Shown piece by piece: positions 11,719 through 23,678 of a DNA stretch of 64,000 nucleotides. Numbering within the stretch: the first letter of the stretch is position 1; every line of letters starts with the position of its first letter. Location of the stretch: the NCBI GenBank assembly GCA_022578965.1, contig MU400511.1, forward strand, positions 675,818 to 739,817, read 5' to 3'. The position numbers and the translations under genes were made by a program. The notes under the pieces are model-generated. The model saw only the letters and a list, made by a program, of their open reading frames with translations, was not told the origin of the DNA and did not search any database. Source of the stretch: Xylaria sp. FL1777 (taxonomy: Eukaryota; Ascomycota; Sordariomycetes; Xylariales; Xylariaceae).

Positions 11719-12039
11719 GTTTTGGTTTTTTATTTTCTTAGTAAGCTAAATATATATAGCCGGATAAATAAAAGTGTTATTAAAGCTAAAAAAGAAAAAA
11801 GTATTGCTTTAATAACGTATAATAATAAAGTGAAATATTAAAAGCAGTAAGTTTAACATTATCACTTAAAAAATAGCTAAAATATTAAAAGTATAATAAA
11901 TAAAAAGTTAAGCTATTTAACTTACTTAATAAAAAGCTAAGTATAAAATAAGTATAAACTAGCAAAAATATATAAACTAGCAAAAATAAACAGTATTTTT
12001 TATATAATAATGCAAAGCTAACGTTAATATATATAAATT
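11719..12039. other. Upstream flank of the decayed zinc-finger gene
   Basis: AT-rich DNA between the ATG at 11718 and the next repeat block. A GC-slightly-higher patch lies at 11750-11830. No promoter element can be named with confidence. A short direct repeat, tataaactagcaaaaata, occurs twice near 11950-11985. Confidence 0.4.
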
Positions 12040-12350
12040 AAAACTAATATAAACTAACTAAGCAAAAAGTTTAAATAAACTTATTAACTAAAAAAAATAT
12101 TGCTAATATATTTATTAATAAAAAAACACCTATAAACTAAGAAAATCCTTGCTAATATACTTATTAACTAAAAAATGCCTATAAACTAAGAGATTTTTAT
12201 AAACTAAAAGAATTTTTATTAACACACTTATTAACTAAAAAACATTTATAAACCAAAAAATATATTACTAAAAACCTATTAATTAAAAGATATATTGCTA
12301 AAGACTTATTATTAAAAGATATATTAGCTAAAAAACGCGTAACTAAGAAA
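12040..12350. repeat. Irregular minisatellite
   Basis: Five to six imperfect copies of a unit of roughly 45-65 bp built on cttattaactaaaaaa, tataaactaagaaat and gctaatata segments. Unit lengths vary and copies are diverged by transitions and small indels. No frame is kept through them on either strand, so this looks like non-coding tandem repeat DNA. Confidence 0.6.
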
Positions 12351-13009
12351 TATATAAAATATAAAACGCATTAATTTAAACAACACATTAAAAAAAACTT
12401 TAAGCTTAAAATATTCACAAGCAAAAACCTTAATATTAAAGCAACTACAAGAAATAAATACTTAGGCCTTTATTATTATAAAGCTGCAAAAAACCAAAGT
12501 TTAACTTATATATAATTATAGCTTAGTTAAAAAACCTTTATATATATATTTTATTTATATAACATTATATATTATTTATTTATAATATAATATAAACTAT
12601 GTTTAAAAGCTTTTTATACTTTTTTTTAGCTTTTTAGCTAAGGTTATTATTTTTTTTCCTAAAACTAAAGGTTTATAAAAATACGCAAATTAGTTAAGCT
12701 TAAAAATATTATGTAATATAGCTTATATAGCTATTTTTATAGCACTTATTACGTTTAAGCAGCATTTAAACAGTTATTAAAATGTTAAAAATAAATTAAT
12801 TAATATTTTTAGTTATTATATAAGTAATATAAATAAAACAATAAAAAAACACATTGTATGCTTTTATACACTTAATAATATTAAAATAGCTATAAGCTTT
12901 ATATAATAATACTTAAAGGTAAACTAAGCAACATATTAAGTATTTTTTAAGATTTTAGCTAATAAAATAAAATAAAAATAGTTTTCCTTTATAAAATAAG
13001 TAATTATAC

Positions 13010-13165
13010 TTTAAGGCTAAAATAATAATAGTAATAATAACAATAGTAATAATAATAATAGCAATAATAATAAAACGGAATTTAATAATAAAATAAAATT
13101 TAAACAATAAAACTAAATTTAATAATAAAACTAAATTTAATAATAAAACTAAAAATAATAGCAGT
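13010..13165. repeat. Trinucleotide-type simple repeat
   Basis: Imperfect (aat/agt/aac)n run followed by three copies of aataataaaactaaattt. The long minus-strand open frame here gives only Leu/Ile/Phe-rich low-complexity sequence and is not considered a gene. Confidence 0.8.
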
Positions 13166-13414
13166 ATTAATAATAATAATGTTAATAATAGTAATATTAA
13201 AAACAAAAGCAATTTATATATTATATTTAAGCGTTTAGTAAGCTAAGCGTTTAACTAAAACAAAAATATGTTTTAAACAAAAAAACAAGCTTATTTAATC
13301 TTAAATAAACTTAAGTTTAAAAAACGCTAATATATAATAATACTAATTATTATTTAAAGTTTTATACTTTTTTATTAAAAGCTATAAAATTAGTTGCTTA
13401 TAATTTATATTAAG

Positions 13415-13495
13415 TTATTATATATATATATATAATTATAATATAAGTATTTTTAAGTAAGTTTGCTTTATATATATATATATATATATATATTA
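13415..13495. repeat. TA dinucleotide repeats
   Basis: Two (TA)n tracts, near 13421-13440 and 13468-13494, separated by about 30 bp of AT-rich sequence. Confidence 0.85.
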
Positions 13496-13499
13496 AAGT

Positions 13500-14320
13500 A
13501 AATAATATTATTTTTAGTTAATTAATCGAAGTTAATTAATTAAGTTATTAAAACTAACTTATAGTAGCTAGTTATGTTTAATTAGCTTAATTTAATATGT
13601 TTTTTTAATTAAAGCGCTATAAATTTTTTAATTACTAAAATTAAAACTACTTTAAAACTTACTGTTTTTAGTGTTTTATAAGCTATAAATTTAAAAATCC
13701 TATATAAATATTTTTTTAGGATTAATAAACTTACATAAAACTTTTTATACTTATGTTTTAAAACTAATAAAAATTAATAAGTATATAAAAAAATCAACTT
13801 TAATTAATTAATAAAGTTATGCTTAATAGCTATAAAGCATATTAAGCTTATTTAGTAATTTAAACATAATGCTAAAATGCGCTAAGTTTATTAAATCTTA
13901 GTTTATATTAAGTTTTACTTTTACTATAAATAAACTTTAATATAGCTAATAATTATTAAAATTAAGTAATTTTAACTAATTAATTAATTAACTATATTAA
14001 GTTTACTTATATATAATAATTATATAAAAAGCTATAACTATTAAAATTAAATAATTTTAATTTTAGCATATATTAAACTAACTATATTAAATTTATTATA
14101 TAAAGAGCTATAATTATTTATTTATTTATTTATTTATATTAATTAAACTAATTTTAATTATAAGTTAATTTTATATATAACTATTAATATTTAAAAACAT
14201 TTATATATTATTTAGTAATAAAAAATAATAATATATTATAAGCTATTATTAATATAAAAAGTTTTAGCAATTATATATTTATTAATTAATTATATAAGCT
14301 ATAAACTAAGCACTAAAAGT
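13500..14320. other. Very AT-rich interval, nothing recognised
   Basis: Short words such as taattaattaa and ttaaattaataa recur. There are no coherent frames, LTR matches or structured RNA. A small GC-higher patch begins near 13860. Confidence 0.5.
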
Positions 14321-14324
14321 ATAA

Positions 14325-14620
14325 AAGCATTTATTAGTTAATTATTATATGGGCTATAAACTAAGCATTACTTAAGGAGTATAAAAAGTAGCAAAGCGTT
14401 TATTAAGTTAATTGCGTAAGCTATAAACAAAGCACTAAGCTATGTTAAAATAACGTTAATTATGTGGGCTGTAAGCATTTACTAGTTAATTGCGCAAGCT
14501 ATGCTAAGACATATAAAAGCATACAGAAGGCTACGCGGGCATTTACTGGTTAATTATATAGGCTGCAAACAAAGCCTAAGCTGTGCTAAGCTATAAGCAT
14601 TTATTAGTTAATTATTTATC
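14325..14620. repeat. Partly RIP-spared minisatellite
   Basis: Five imperfect units of about 60-80 bp, each starting gcatttattagttaatta or close variants (14325, 14397, 14475, 14539, 14597). Each continues with a grgctataaactaagc-type segment. The third and fourth units keep many G and C bases, while outer units are more AT-rich. Units differ by indels as well as transitions. No coding frame is evident. Confidence 0.7.
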
Positions 14621-14622
14621 TT

Positions 14623-14756
14623 AGGTGCCTTAAACTAAAAACATAAAACAGCGGGCTACGCTTGCTATAAGCCACAACTTACTTTTTTTAGGGGCCTATG
14701 CAAATATATCTATAGGTTTATAGCTTACGTTCTATATATTCTAGTTTAAAGCACCT
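14623..14756. mobile_element. Small inverted-repeat element (MITE-like)
   Basis: The left end AGGTGCCTTAAACTAAAA (14623-14640) pairs with the right end, whose reverse complement (14756 to 14739) is AGGTGCTTTAAACTAGAA: 16 of 18 bases match. The 134-bp body is GC-richer than its surroundings. I could not settle a target duplication, so the superfamily is open. Related ends occur at 57520-57639, supporting a dispersed family. Confidence 0.5.
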
Positions 14757-15979
14757 TTGTTAATTTTTAAGCTAAGGTTTATTTTGTATACGTATGTATA
14801 CTACTTATATTTATAAACTATTTGCTAATAAAACTTAAAAATAATAATTATAATATTGCTTAAAGCTTTTTATAATAATATTTATATTTAGTATTAACTT
14901 TATAATTAAAATATTTTATTATATTATAATATTTTAAGCTTAAATAATTAAAAGTTAAGCTTTATTTATTAATTTATTAACTAATATTATTTTTTTATTT
15001 TATTATAAAACTATAAACTTTTAATAATTTTAGCTTTAGCTTAATTAATAATTATTTTTTAAAAAAACTAATAGCTTTAAAACTTTTAAAATTTATTAAA
15101 AAGCTTAATAAACTAAATAAACTAACTAATAATATAATATTAAAGCATTTATTTAATAATTATATTTAATATTTTATATAATATATTTTACTATAATTAA
15201 AATATAACTAATAATATATATTAAAATATAACTTTATATAAATTATTATTAGTGCTATTTTAAATTATTATTAATTTAATAAATTATATAAGCTTAAGCT
15301 TAAAGCTAAGCAAATTAAATTAATTTAACGTATAGTATTTTATTATAATAATATTATATTAATAGTTTAAACTAGTTATAAAAAAAGCATTATATTATAA
15401 ATTATTTTAGTTATTATATAAAGCATAATAATTTTATAGTTATGCTTATTAAAACAATTAAAATATAATTAGTTTAACTTAATTGCTTAAACTTTTAATA
15501 TTTATTTATTATTAATAATAAATAATACAACAAAAGTTAATTAGTATTATATAAATAATTATAAAAATATATTTTTATTATTTAATAAAATAATGTTATA
15601 TAAGCTAAGTTAGCTTTAAAATGCTTTATATATATTATTTTTAAGCTTAAATAAGCTACTTAAAAATATTTTATTAATTTATTTTATAACTTTTTATTTA
15701 ATTAAAGAATTATGTTTATAGTTATTAATAAGCTTTATATAATTTATTAATAAAAAGATTTTTAAATTGCATATTTTAATATATATTATATAAAAGTGTT
15801 AGTTTTATAAAATATATTATAGTTTAGCTATATTATTATATTAAGCTTAAACGTTTAAAAATTTATATTATTTAAAGCTAAATTTTAATAGTAAAATATT
15901 TATTTAAAAAAACTGCAATTTATTTATGCTTTAATTAATTAATTTAATATATTTTTTATTGTTTATTTTATAAAAAAAA
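14757..15979. other. Very AT-rich interval, nothing recognised
   Basis: About 1.2 kb of almost pure A/T with scattered gct words. No long coherent frame, terminal repeat or match to other families was found. The last bases (aaaaa, 15975-15979) are the left target duplication of copy A. Confidence 0.5.
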
Positions 15980-16473
15980 TGTTACGAAATTAGCACAAAA
16001 GTGGCCTTTAAAGCGGCTTAATGCCTTTATACATACTTTGCACTTCTTTTTTTGCTAGCTAGAGCTAAAGTTATGTAATAATTTATTTAGCTTACTAAGC
16101 TTACAGTAATTTAAAGCTTATTAAGCTTACAGTAATTTAAGGCTTACTAAGCTTACAGTAATTTAATGCTTACTAAACTTGCAGTAATTTAAGAAGAGTT
16201 ATTATTTTTTTTATTTTTTCTTTGTTTATATAATTATGCATTTTTTATATTTAGTTACTTATTTAGTTCTAGTTTTTTAGCTATTAATTTTTTATAACTG
16301 CTAAGCATTAATATATTTATTACTTTTAATTTTTTAAGACTTTTATTAATGCATAATAATAAAAGTACTCTAAAAACTTTTTTAACGAACTACTATTAAA
16401 AATCCTATTATTACTTGCAAATTAAAACCTTAAAAGCAAACCTATTATATTAATATATAATAAGTTTGTTATA
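15980..16473 (+). repeat. 5' LTR of copy A
   Basis: 494 bp, starting TGTTACGAAATTAGCAC with little mutation and ending gtttgttata. It contains four short repeats of the type gcttacagtaatttaaggctta near 16095-16190. The first 150 bases retain more G and C than the remainder. Confidence 0.95.
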
Positions 16474-18300
16474 TTTTAATAGCTTTTTAATTAATAGAAC
16501 TTAACATATAAAAACAAATATTAGTATAAAAAATTAAATAATAAACAATTTATAAAATAAACTTTTAAAAGTATACTAAAAAAATATTTAAAAAACAAAA
16601 ATGCTAAATAGCATTATGTAAGTAAACTTTATTTAATAATTAATAAAACTAGATTTAAGTTATGCTACTAAAAACAAAAAGTCAAAAATTAAGTTTAAAA
16701 ATCTTAAAAACCTTTAAAATTAGTAATATATTAAAACAATAAACCTTAGTACTTTTATTAGCTACTTTTATTAAAAAAAAAGCAGTAGCAAAAAAAAAGA
16801 AATTAAGCAGTAATAATAAAAAAGAATTAATATTAATGCTAGTACTACAAAGTAAACTAATTGCTTTAACTTAAAAAACAGCTTAAATACTAAACGTTAT
16901 AACTTTTAAACTAGCATAAATATTAGCTATAGTAATTAAAGCAACAATAATAACTATTATTATAACAAATTAAGGCTTTAAACAAGTAATTATATTATAA
17001 CTAATATTAATACTACTACTAATAAACCTAACGTTTACTTTTATTATTATTATACTTAAAGTAATAACTTAAAATAAAAAACCTAACTTTTTATTACTAT
17101 TACTGCTTTTACTATTAGAATTATTTATAATGTTAAAAATGTTAAACATTAAAAGTTTTAAACTTATTGCTTTAAAGCTTTATAATAAATTTATAAATAT
17201 AAAAGCCTTTTTAATTTATGCTAAACTTTATTTAAAATAGCACTTTATTATTATTATAAAAAAAAATTAAAAAGTAATAATTATTTTATAATTTTTATTA
17301 AAAAAAATACTAAAATAGTTTTAATTTATTTTAAAAGATTTTTTAAAAGCTAATAAGTTAACTAACTTTAAGCTAAAAATAAAAAAATTTTTTAAAAACT
17401 ATATTAAGTTTAAAAATTAAATAAAAGCACTATTTAAAAATATTTAAAAAGCAAAACATATAAAAAAAGCATTTTATTGCTTAAAATAAATAAAAGCAAT
17501 AGTAAATTATGTTATAAAATTTAAATAATTAGCAATAATTTTAGGATTGCTTAAGCTTGCATTATTTTATTTATTTTATAGTAAACTTAAAACTTAAGTT
17601 TAAAACAAACTATATAAAATAAATAAACTAGCAAAAATTAATATATATATTAATATAGCTATTATAATTAATTAATAATTATTTAATTAGTATTTTAAAA
17701 CTAAAAAAACTAAAAAAAACAAAAAAAAGAATACTTAAAAAAGTATTAAACAAAAATTTAAACAAATTAATAAAGTCTAAAAATAATAATTCTAAAATAT
17801 GTTTAAAGTTAAATGTTATAACTATAAAAAGAAAAAATACTTTTAAAAATAATGCTAATTTAAAAAAAAAAACAAAAAAAAAAGCTACAAAAAAGGAAAG
17901 ATTTTTTAATTTAAGAAAAAAGTACAAGTTATAAAAGTTTAAAACAACAAAAAACAATAAAGCAATTTAAAGAATATGTTTTTAAAGCAAAAGTATAAAG
18001 TTATTATTTTAAGTTAAAACAAAAGTGCTACATTAAACAAATTTAAATGCTTTATTTATATAAGTTAAAATAAATAAACATATAAATATTATTTAAAAGC
18101 TTTATAATTATTAAAACAAATTATAAAAAAATATATTTGCTATATAAACAATTAAAGTTATTTAGTATATAACTTAAAAAAATAGTTTAACTAAAAATAA
18201 CAAATAACAAAAAGTAGTAAATTAATATAGTTAGCAAACTTATAAAACTATAAAAACTTTAAACTATTAAAGCTTAAAATATAGCTTAAAAAAAGTTATG
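16474..18300 (+). pseudogene. Decayed gag, copy A
   Basis: The plus-strand frame around 17480-17680 reads VNYVIKFK, stop, LAIILGLLKLALFYLFYSKLK, then NKLYKINKLAKINIYINIAI (stops at Gln/Trp positions). This follows the usual Ty3/gypsy Gag core pattern: V.YA.EF..LA, then a YQFY.GL-type motif, then a short segment ending AI.IDNR. Gag packages the RNA genome in virus-like particles. A Lys-rich tail with an RFFNLRKKYK segment follows (17890-17930) at the place where a CCHC knuckle would be expected, but its cysteines are not visible. Confidence 0.75.
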
Positions 18301-21300
18301 TTTAAAAAAACAAAACTATAATTATAAATAGTATAATTATTAAACTAATTATAAACTATTAAAATATTTAGTTATTAAATAAACTTAAAAAAATAAAACT
18401 TATAAAACTTTAAAGCAAAAATAAATAAAATTAAAAGCTATAAAAAATACTATAAAAAAAAAACTAATAAAAATAAATAAAGTATTTTTATAGCTTAAAC
18501 TGCTTTAAATATAATAAAATAAAAAAGCATTAATAGTTAGCATAAAAACTAATACGTTTTAAAAATTAAAGCTAGCAATTTAACTAATTATTAAACATTA
18601 TTATTATAATAAAACTATAATAAAAAATAATAATAATATTTTATGCTTAAAAGATCTAAAATATAATAAAGTACTATAAAATTGCTATATAATATATTAT
18701 TACTATTAATATTTACTTAATAAATTAAAAAATAATTAGTTTTTTAAACGAATTGCAAAAACAAAAATATAAAACTTTTATAAATTAAAGTAGTTAATTA
18801 TAACTATAGTTTATTATAAAGATTTATAAAAATTTATAATATTTAAAAAAAATTTTAATTGCATTTATAACATTATTTTAAAAAAATGTAAAAATAACTA
18901 TTATAAATATTATTAGCTAATTAAAGTATAATTGTATTAAAAAATAGTTGCTAAAAGTAAAAAAGCTTAAAAACTGTAATTTAAAGCTTAATTAAAAGCA
19001 AAAACAAAACAAAGTATAATAATATTTAAAGTGCAAAATAAAATAAGCATTTAAACATTTTACAAAGAAAAATTAAAAAACAAAATAAGCACTTGCTAAA
19101 AAAGCAGCAAATAGCTAAAAAAACTAAAGCTTTACGTAAAGTTTAATATAATAACTAGCAAAACTAATTTAAAGTTAAACTTATATATTAAAAAAAAAAT
19201 ATAACATTTTAATTAATTTAAAAGCATAAGTTAATATAATTTTATTTAAAGTAATAAAACAAAATAAAATTTTTTAAAAATATAAGCAAAGATTTTAAAA
19301 AATTAAAAGATTTAATAAAAGTACTTTTAGCTATAATAATAGTTACGTACTTAAAAAAATTAAACTTTTTAGTATATTTATATAAAGATATAAAAAATAA
19401 ATTATATTAAATATTGCTAATATATTTAATTATAACATTATTTTAGGAATATTATAGCTAAAAATTAATAACTTTTTAATTTAATAAAAAGCAAAAACTA
19501 TTAATTAAGAAAGTAAAAAATAAAGCAAAAAAATTAGAAAAATCGCAAAAAAAATTCTAAACAAAATATTAAAAGTATATTATAAATTTTACAAACTATT
19601 CAAAAAAAAAAAAAAAAAGAACTTTTTAAACATAGCTTATAAAACTATTATATCTTTATTAAAAAAAAATGTTAACTAAAGCTTTATTAAGTATACTATA
19701 TAAGCTTAAATAAAACAAACGCTTTATAAAAATACATTTAAAAAAACCTAGCAAAAGAATTTCTAAAAGAATTTTAGTTATTTATTAAATACTTTATAGT
19801 GCTAATACTTAAAATAAAAAATAAAAAACAACTAATTAATAAAAAAAAAAAACTAGTATAGCAAATAATAGTTAATTATTAATTATTAAACGTAATTATT
19901 ATTATAAATAAATACTTTTTTATTTTGTTAGTAATTATAAAAAAAAACATTAGTTAAGCAAAATAGTTTATAGCAGTTAATATTTTAAATAAATATTATG
20001 CTATTAAAATAGCTAAAAAAAAAATGAAAAACTGCTATATAAATAGTATATAAACTATATAAGTATATAGTTATACTATAAAAACTATAAAATATATTAG
20101 CTAGCTTTTAATATATAATAATAATAATTTTACGGAAGTTTTTAAACAAGTTTATGTTTATTTATTTAAATAATATTTTAATTTACTTTAAAACACTAAA
20201 AAAATATAAAAAACATATAACTTAAGTATTAAAAATACTTAAATAAGCAAAATTATAACTTAACATAAAAAAATATATATAGCATATATAAAAAATTAAC
20301 TTTTTAAGATTTATAATTACTTTAAAACAAATATAAATTTAATAGTTAAAAATTAATATAATATAAAACTAAAAAATATTTAATTTAATTATTGTTATAA
20401 ATATATAATAAGCATTAGGATTTTTAAACTATGTTTAAATGTTAATTTAAAACTTTAGAAAAATAGCATTTTATTTTATAAAGTATACAAAGAAAAAATA
20501 TAAAAAAAAATTCTTTTTAATTTTAAAGAAAGCTTAAAAAACTTTTAAAAAACTAAAACTAAAAGTTATTTTTAATTTTATAGTTAAACTACTTAATTTA
20601 TAAAAAAAAAAAAAGCTAAAAATAAATGCTTTAAATAATATAATTATAAAAGTTTTAAAACAACTAAAAAATAACAAAAAATAGCACTTAGTAGCTTATT
20701 ACTTTAAAGTATTACAAAATGTAGCATTATAATACCTTATATATAATAAAGAACTATTTATAATTATTATAGCACTTAAAAAATAAAAACTGTTTTTTAT
20801 AAGAATTATAAAGCTAATTAAGATTTATTTAAATTATTAAAACTTAACAAAATTTATAACTACACAAAAAATTACTAAACAATATAAAAATTAAATAGTT
20901 TTTTTTTTTAAGTTTAACTTTAAAATATATTACATTAAAGAAAAAAAAAACATTTAAGCAAACATACTTAGTTAACGAAGTTAAAAAGAATTTAAAGTTT
21001 TAAAAAGAAATATTTAAATATTATATTTTTAAAAAAATAAAAGCTTAAAAATTAAAGTTATACTTAAAGACTTTATAAATATATAGCTATAATAAGCTTA
21101 TAACTTAAAAAAGTTAGTATAACTACAAAAACATAAAAAATTAAAAAATAATAAACTAATATATAAACATAAAGTTTATTTATTAAAATTTTTACGAAAT
21201 AAGTTTATTAAGAAATTTTATAAATACTTATTATATAAATATTAAAAAGCAATAAAAACAGTTAAATAATTACAAAAAAAGTATAATTTTTTAAAACTAT

Positions 21301-22520
21301 AAAATATAATTAAATTTATTATAAAAAAGTGCAATATTTATAATAAAACTAAAACAGCTTAATATAAGCTTTATAAACTATTATAACTTATATAAATATT
21401 TAAACAAACATAATATATTATTGCTTAAAATTTTATTATAGCATTATTTTTATTAATTAATTTAGTTATAAAAATATAATATAATAAAATATAAGTTATT
21501 ATTAATAAACTTATTAAGTATGCTTACTTTTTATTGTTTAAAAAAAATATAATAGCTAAATAATTTATATATGCTTTTATATACTAATATTTAAATAAGC
21601 ATAAGTTATTAAAAAGAATTATTTTAAACTAAAATAAATTGTTTATTTTTAAGTTTAAAATTAGCTTTTTTAAACTTATTAATATTAAATTAAAGTTTTT
21701 AATTGCTTACTACTTATAAATAAATAAACAAACAAAAAAATTAAACTAAATACTAAAACAATATTTATAAAGTTATATTAACTACTAATAAAATAATTAA
21801 GTAAAACTATTATTAATAGCATAGATTTTATATAACATATTAATAAATAAAAATATAAATATATTTTTATATAAAGCTATTTATAAATAGCAAGCAATTA
21901 TTAAAAAACAAGAAAAAATATTAATAAAAGCACTTGTTATTTTAATTATAGTATTTTAAGCAAAAATTATTACAATAAAAATTAAAACGTTATAAGTTAA
22001 ACTATAATTATGCTTTTAATTTTTATAATAATAAATGTTAGTATATTACAACAAAAAACAAACTAAAAAACTAACCTTTAAAAAAAGAAACAAAGTTTAT
22101 TTGCTATAATAAAAACAAAATGCAAACATTAATATCTTTTAAATTAAAATAAAACAACTAAACAATAAATTAAAATTTAAAAAATTTAGCCCTTTTAAAA
22201 TTAAAGAAGTTATTTTATTTACTAACTATAAACTATTATTACTAAAAAATATACAAATTTACTTTATTTTTTACATTTTTTTATTAAAACTAGTATTTAT
22301 TAAAATATTTATTAAAATATAACTAAAAATAAAAATAAATTAAAACGTTTATAAAGTTAAAAATATACTAAATTTTTGTTAAAACAATAATAACCTAAAG
22401 TATTTTATTAAATAAAAAAAATACTTATATATTAATAATACTTAAAAACTTAAAAAATACTTAAAAACTACTAAAGTAATTATAAGTTAGTTTTACTGCT
22501 AATATTTTAACTGCTTAAAA
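18301..22520 (+). pseudogene. Decayed pol: RT, RNase H, integrase, chromodomain
   Basis: The plus strand keeps recognisable Pol order. Reverse transcriptase shows VYLNNILIY at 20152-20187, the YLDDIL motif with both Asp changed to Asn. RNase H shows HLVAYYFKV and YNKELFIII near 20690-20775. Integrase spans about 21330-22150, including TKTAQYKLYKLL, a KLIKYAYFLLFKK segment and QTKKLNQILKQYL. RNKVYLL at about 22085-22105 is the GPY/F-type module, and FSPFKIKEV follows. A chromodomain (VYKVKNIL, then YFIK.KKY and NT.KLKKYL) lies at 22345-22470. Protease was not located. Numerous TAA/TAG codons make it inactive. Confidence 0.9.
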
Positions 22521-23099
22521 CTAAAGAAAAAAAGTTAACTTTAAAAAAAACGCTTAAAAAATCTTAATTAAACTTAAATAAAGCAGCTTATATTACTTTA
22601 GCTTGCTTTTTTTGTTGTTTTTGCTTTTTTATTAGCGCTTTTTATTTTTTTTTAATACGCTTTATTTTATTTAGTTTATTTAAAAACTAAAGCTTTTGCT
22701 AAACTATTTTAATACTTTTTGCTTTTAAAAAACGTTTTTATATATAAAGCTAAGCTAACTTGCTTAAAATAAAATTAAAGCTATTTTAAGCTCGTTTTAA
22801 TTTTTTTTGAACTAAAAATAGCTATTATTTTGTTTGCTTTTTTTTTTTTTTAAAACAACAGTGTTTAAAAACTATATTATTAATTAAGTTAATTAAAACT
22901 TTTAATTTATTGCAAAAGCAGCTAGCACGTATGCATTTAAAACAATAAAACATATTATTTATTATTTTATATATTAATAACTAATTAAAGCAGCAAAAGC
23001 AAAGCATAACTTTATAGCTAATAAAATTAATAAAAAAAGCAAAAATAAATTTTTGCTTTGTTTTAAATAAGCAGTTAGTTTTTTTAATGCGCTTTAATA

Positions 23100-23179
23100 T
23101 TATAACATATAAAAAAAAAAGAAAAAAAGAATACTTACAGAAAATTATTAAAACAATAATTCTAAAAAAAAGAAAATAA
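23100..23179 (+). other. Polypurine tract region of copy A
   Basis: Two purine-rich runs, near 23107-23127 and at 23164-23179, directly precede the 3' LTR. The second abuts the LTR and is the likely primer site for plus-strand DNA synthesis in element replication. Confidence 0.6.
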
Positions 23180-23673
23180 TGTTATAAAATTAGCACAAAA
23201 GTAGCTTTTAAAATAGCTTAATGCTTTTATATATATTTTGCACTTTTTTTTTTACTAGCTAAAACTAAAGTTATATAATAACTTATTTAGCTTATTAAGC
23301 TTATAATAATTTAAAGCTTACTAAACTTATAATAATTTAAAGTTTATTAAGCTTATAATAATTTAATGCTTATTAAACTTGCAGTAATCTAAAAAAAGTT
23401 ATTACTTTTTTTACTTTTTTTTTGTTTATATAATTATATACTTTTTATATTTAATTACTTATTTAGTTCTAGTTTTTTAGCTATTAATTTTTTATAACTG
23501 CTAAGCATTAATACATTTATTATTTTTAATTTCTTAAGACCTTTATTAATGCATAGTAATAAAAGTACCCCGAAAACCTCCTTAACGAACCACTATTAAA
23601 GATTCTATTATTACTTGCAAATCAAAACCCCAAAGGCAAACCTGTTATATTAATATATAATAGGTCCGTTACA
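23180..23673 (+). repeat. 3' LTR of copy A, with RIP-spared end
   Basis: 494 bp, equal in length to the 5' LTR. The first 380 bases are strongly AT-drifted. The last 110 (from about 23565) keep runs such as gtaccccgaaaacctcc and aaccccaaaggcaaacc and end taggtccgttaca. The mutation load thus drops sharply within one LTR, close to its junction with flanking DNA. Confidence 0.9.
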
Positions 23674-23678
23674 AAAAA

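Larger units (their letters stand above)
15980..23673 (+). mobile_element. Ty3/gypsy chromovirus-like retrotransposon, copy A (complete)
   Basis: A full-length 7694-bp element with two 494-bp LTRs and the target duplication aaaaa on both sides (15975-15979 and 23674-23678). The order on the plus strand is LTR, gag, then pol with reverse transcriptase, RNase H, integrase and a C-terminal chromodomain, then a purine-rich tract and LTR. This gene order and a chromodomain after the integrase define chromovirus-type Ty3/gypsy elements. All frames are broken by RIP-type stops. The 3' end of the 3' LTR is strikingly less mutated than the rest. Confidence 0.95.

Noticed and set aside
12955..13212. 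Minus-strand 85-codon open frame
   Set aside because: Leu/Ile/Phe low-complexity product of a trinucleotide repeat; no start context or homology.
17679..17957. Minus-strand hydrophobic 92-codon frame, and its relative at 43340-43591 on plus
   Set aside because: Antisense of Lys-rich gag in copies A and B. It is conserved between the two only because the elements are homologous.
15980..23673. Initial reading of family 1 on the opposite strand
   Set aside because: RT, RNase H, integrase and chromodomain motifs are all readable on the plus strand in copy A, fixing the orientation.
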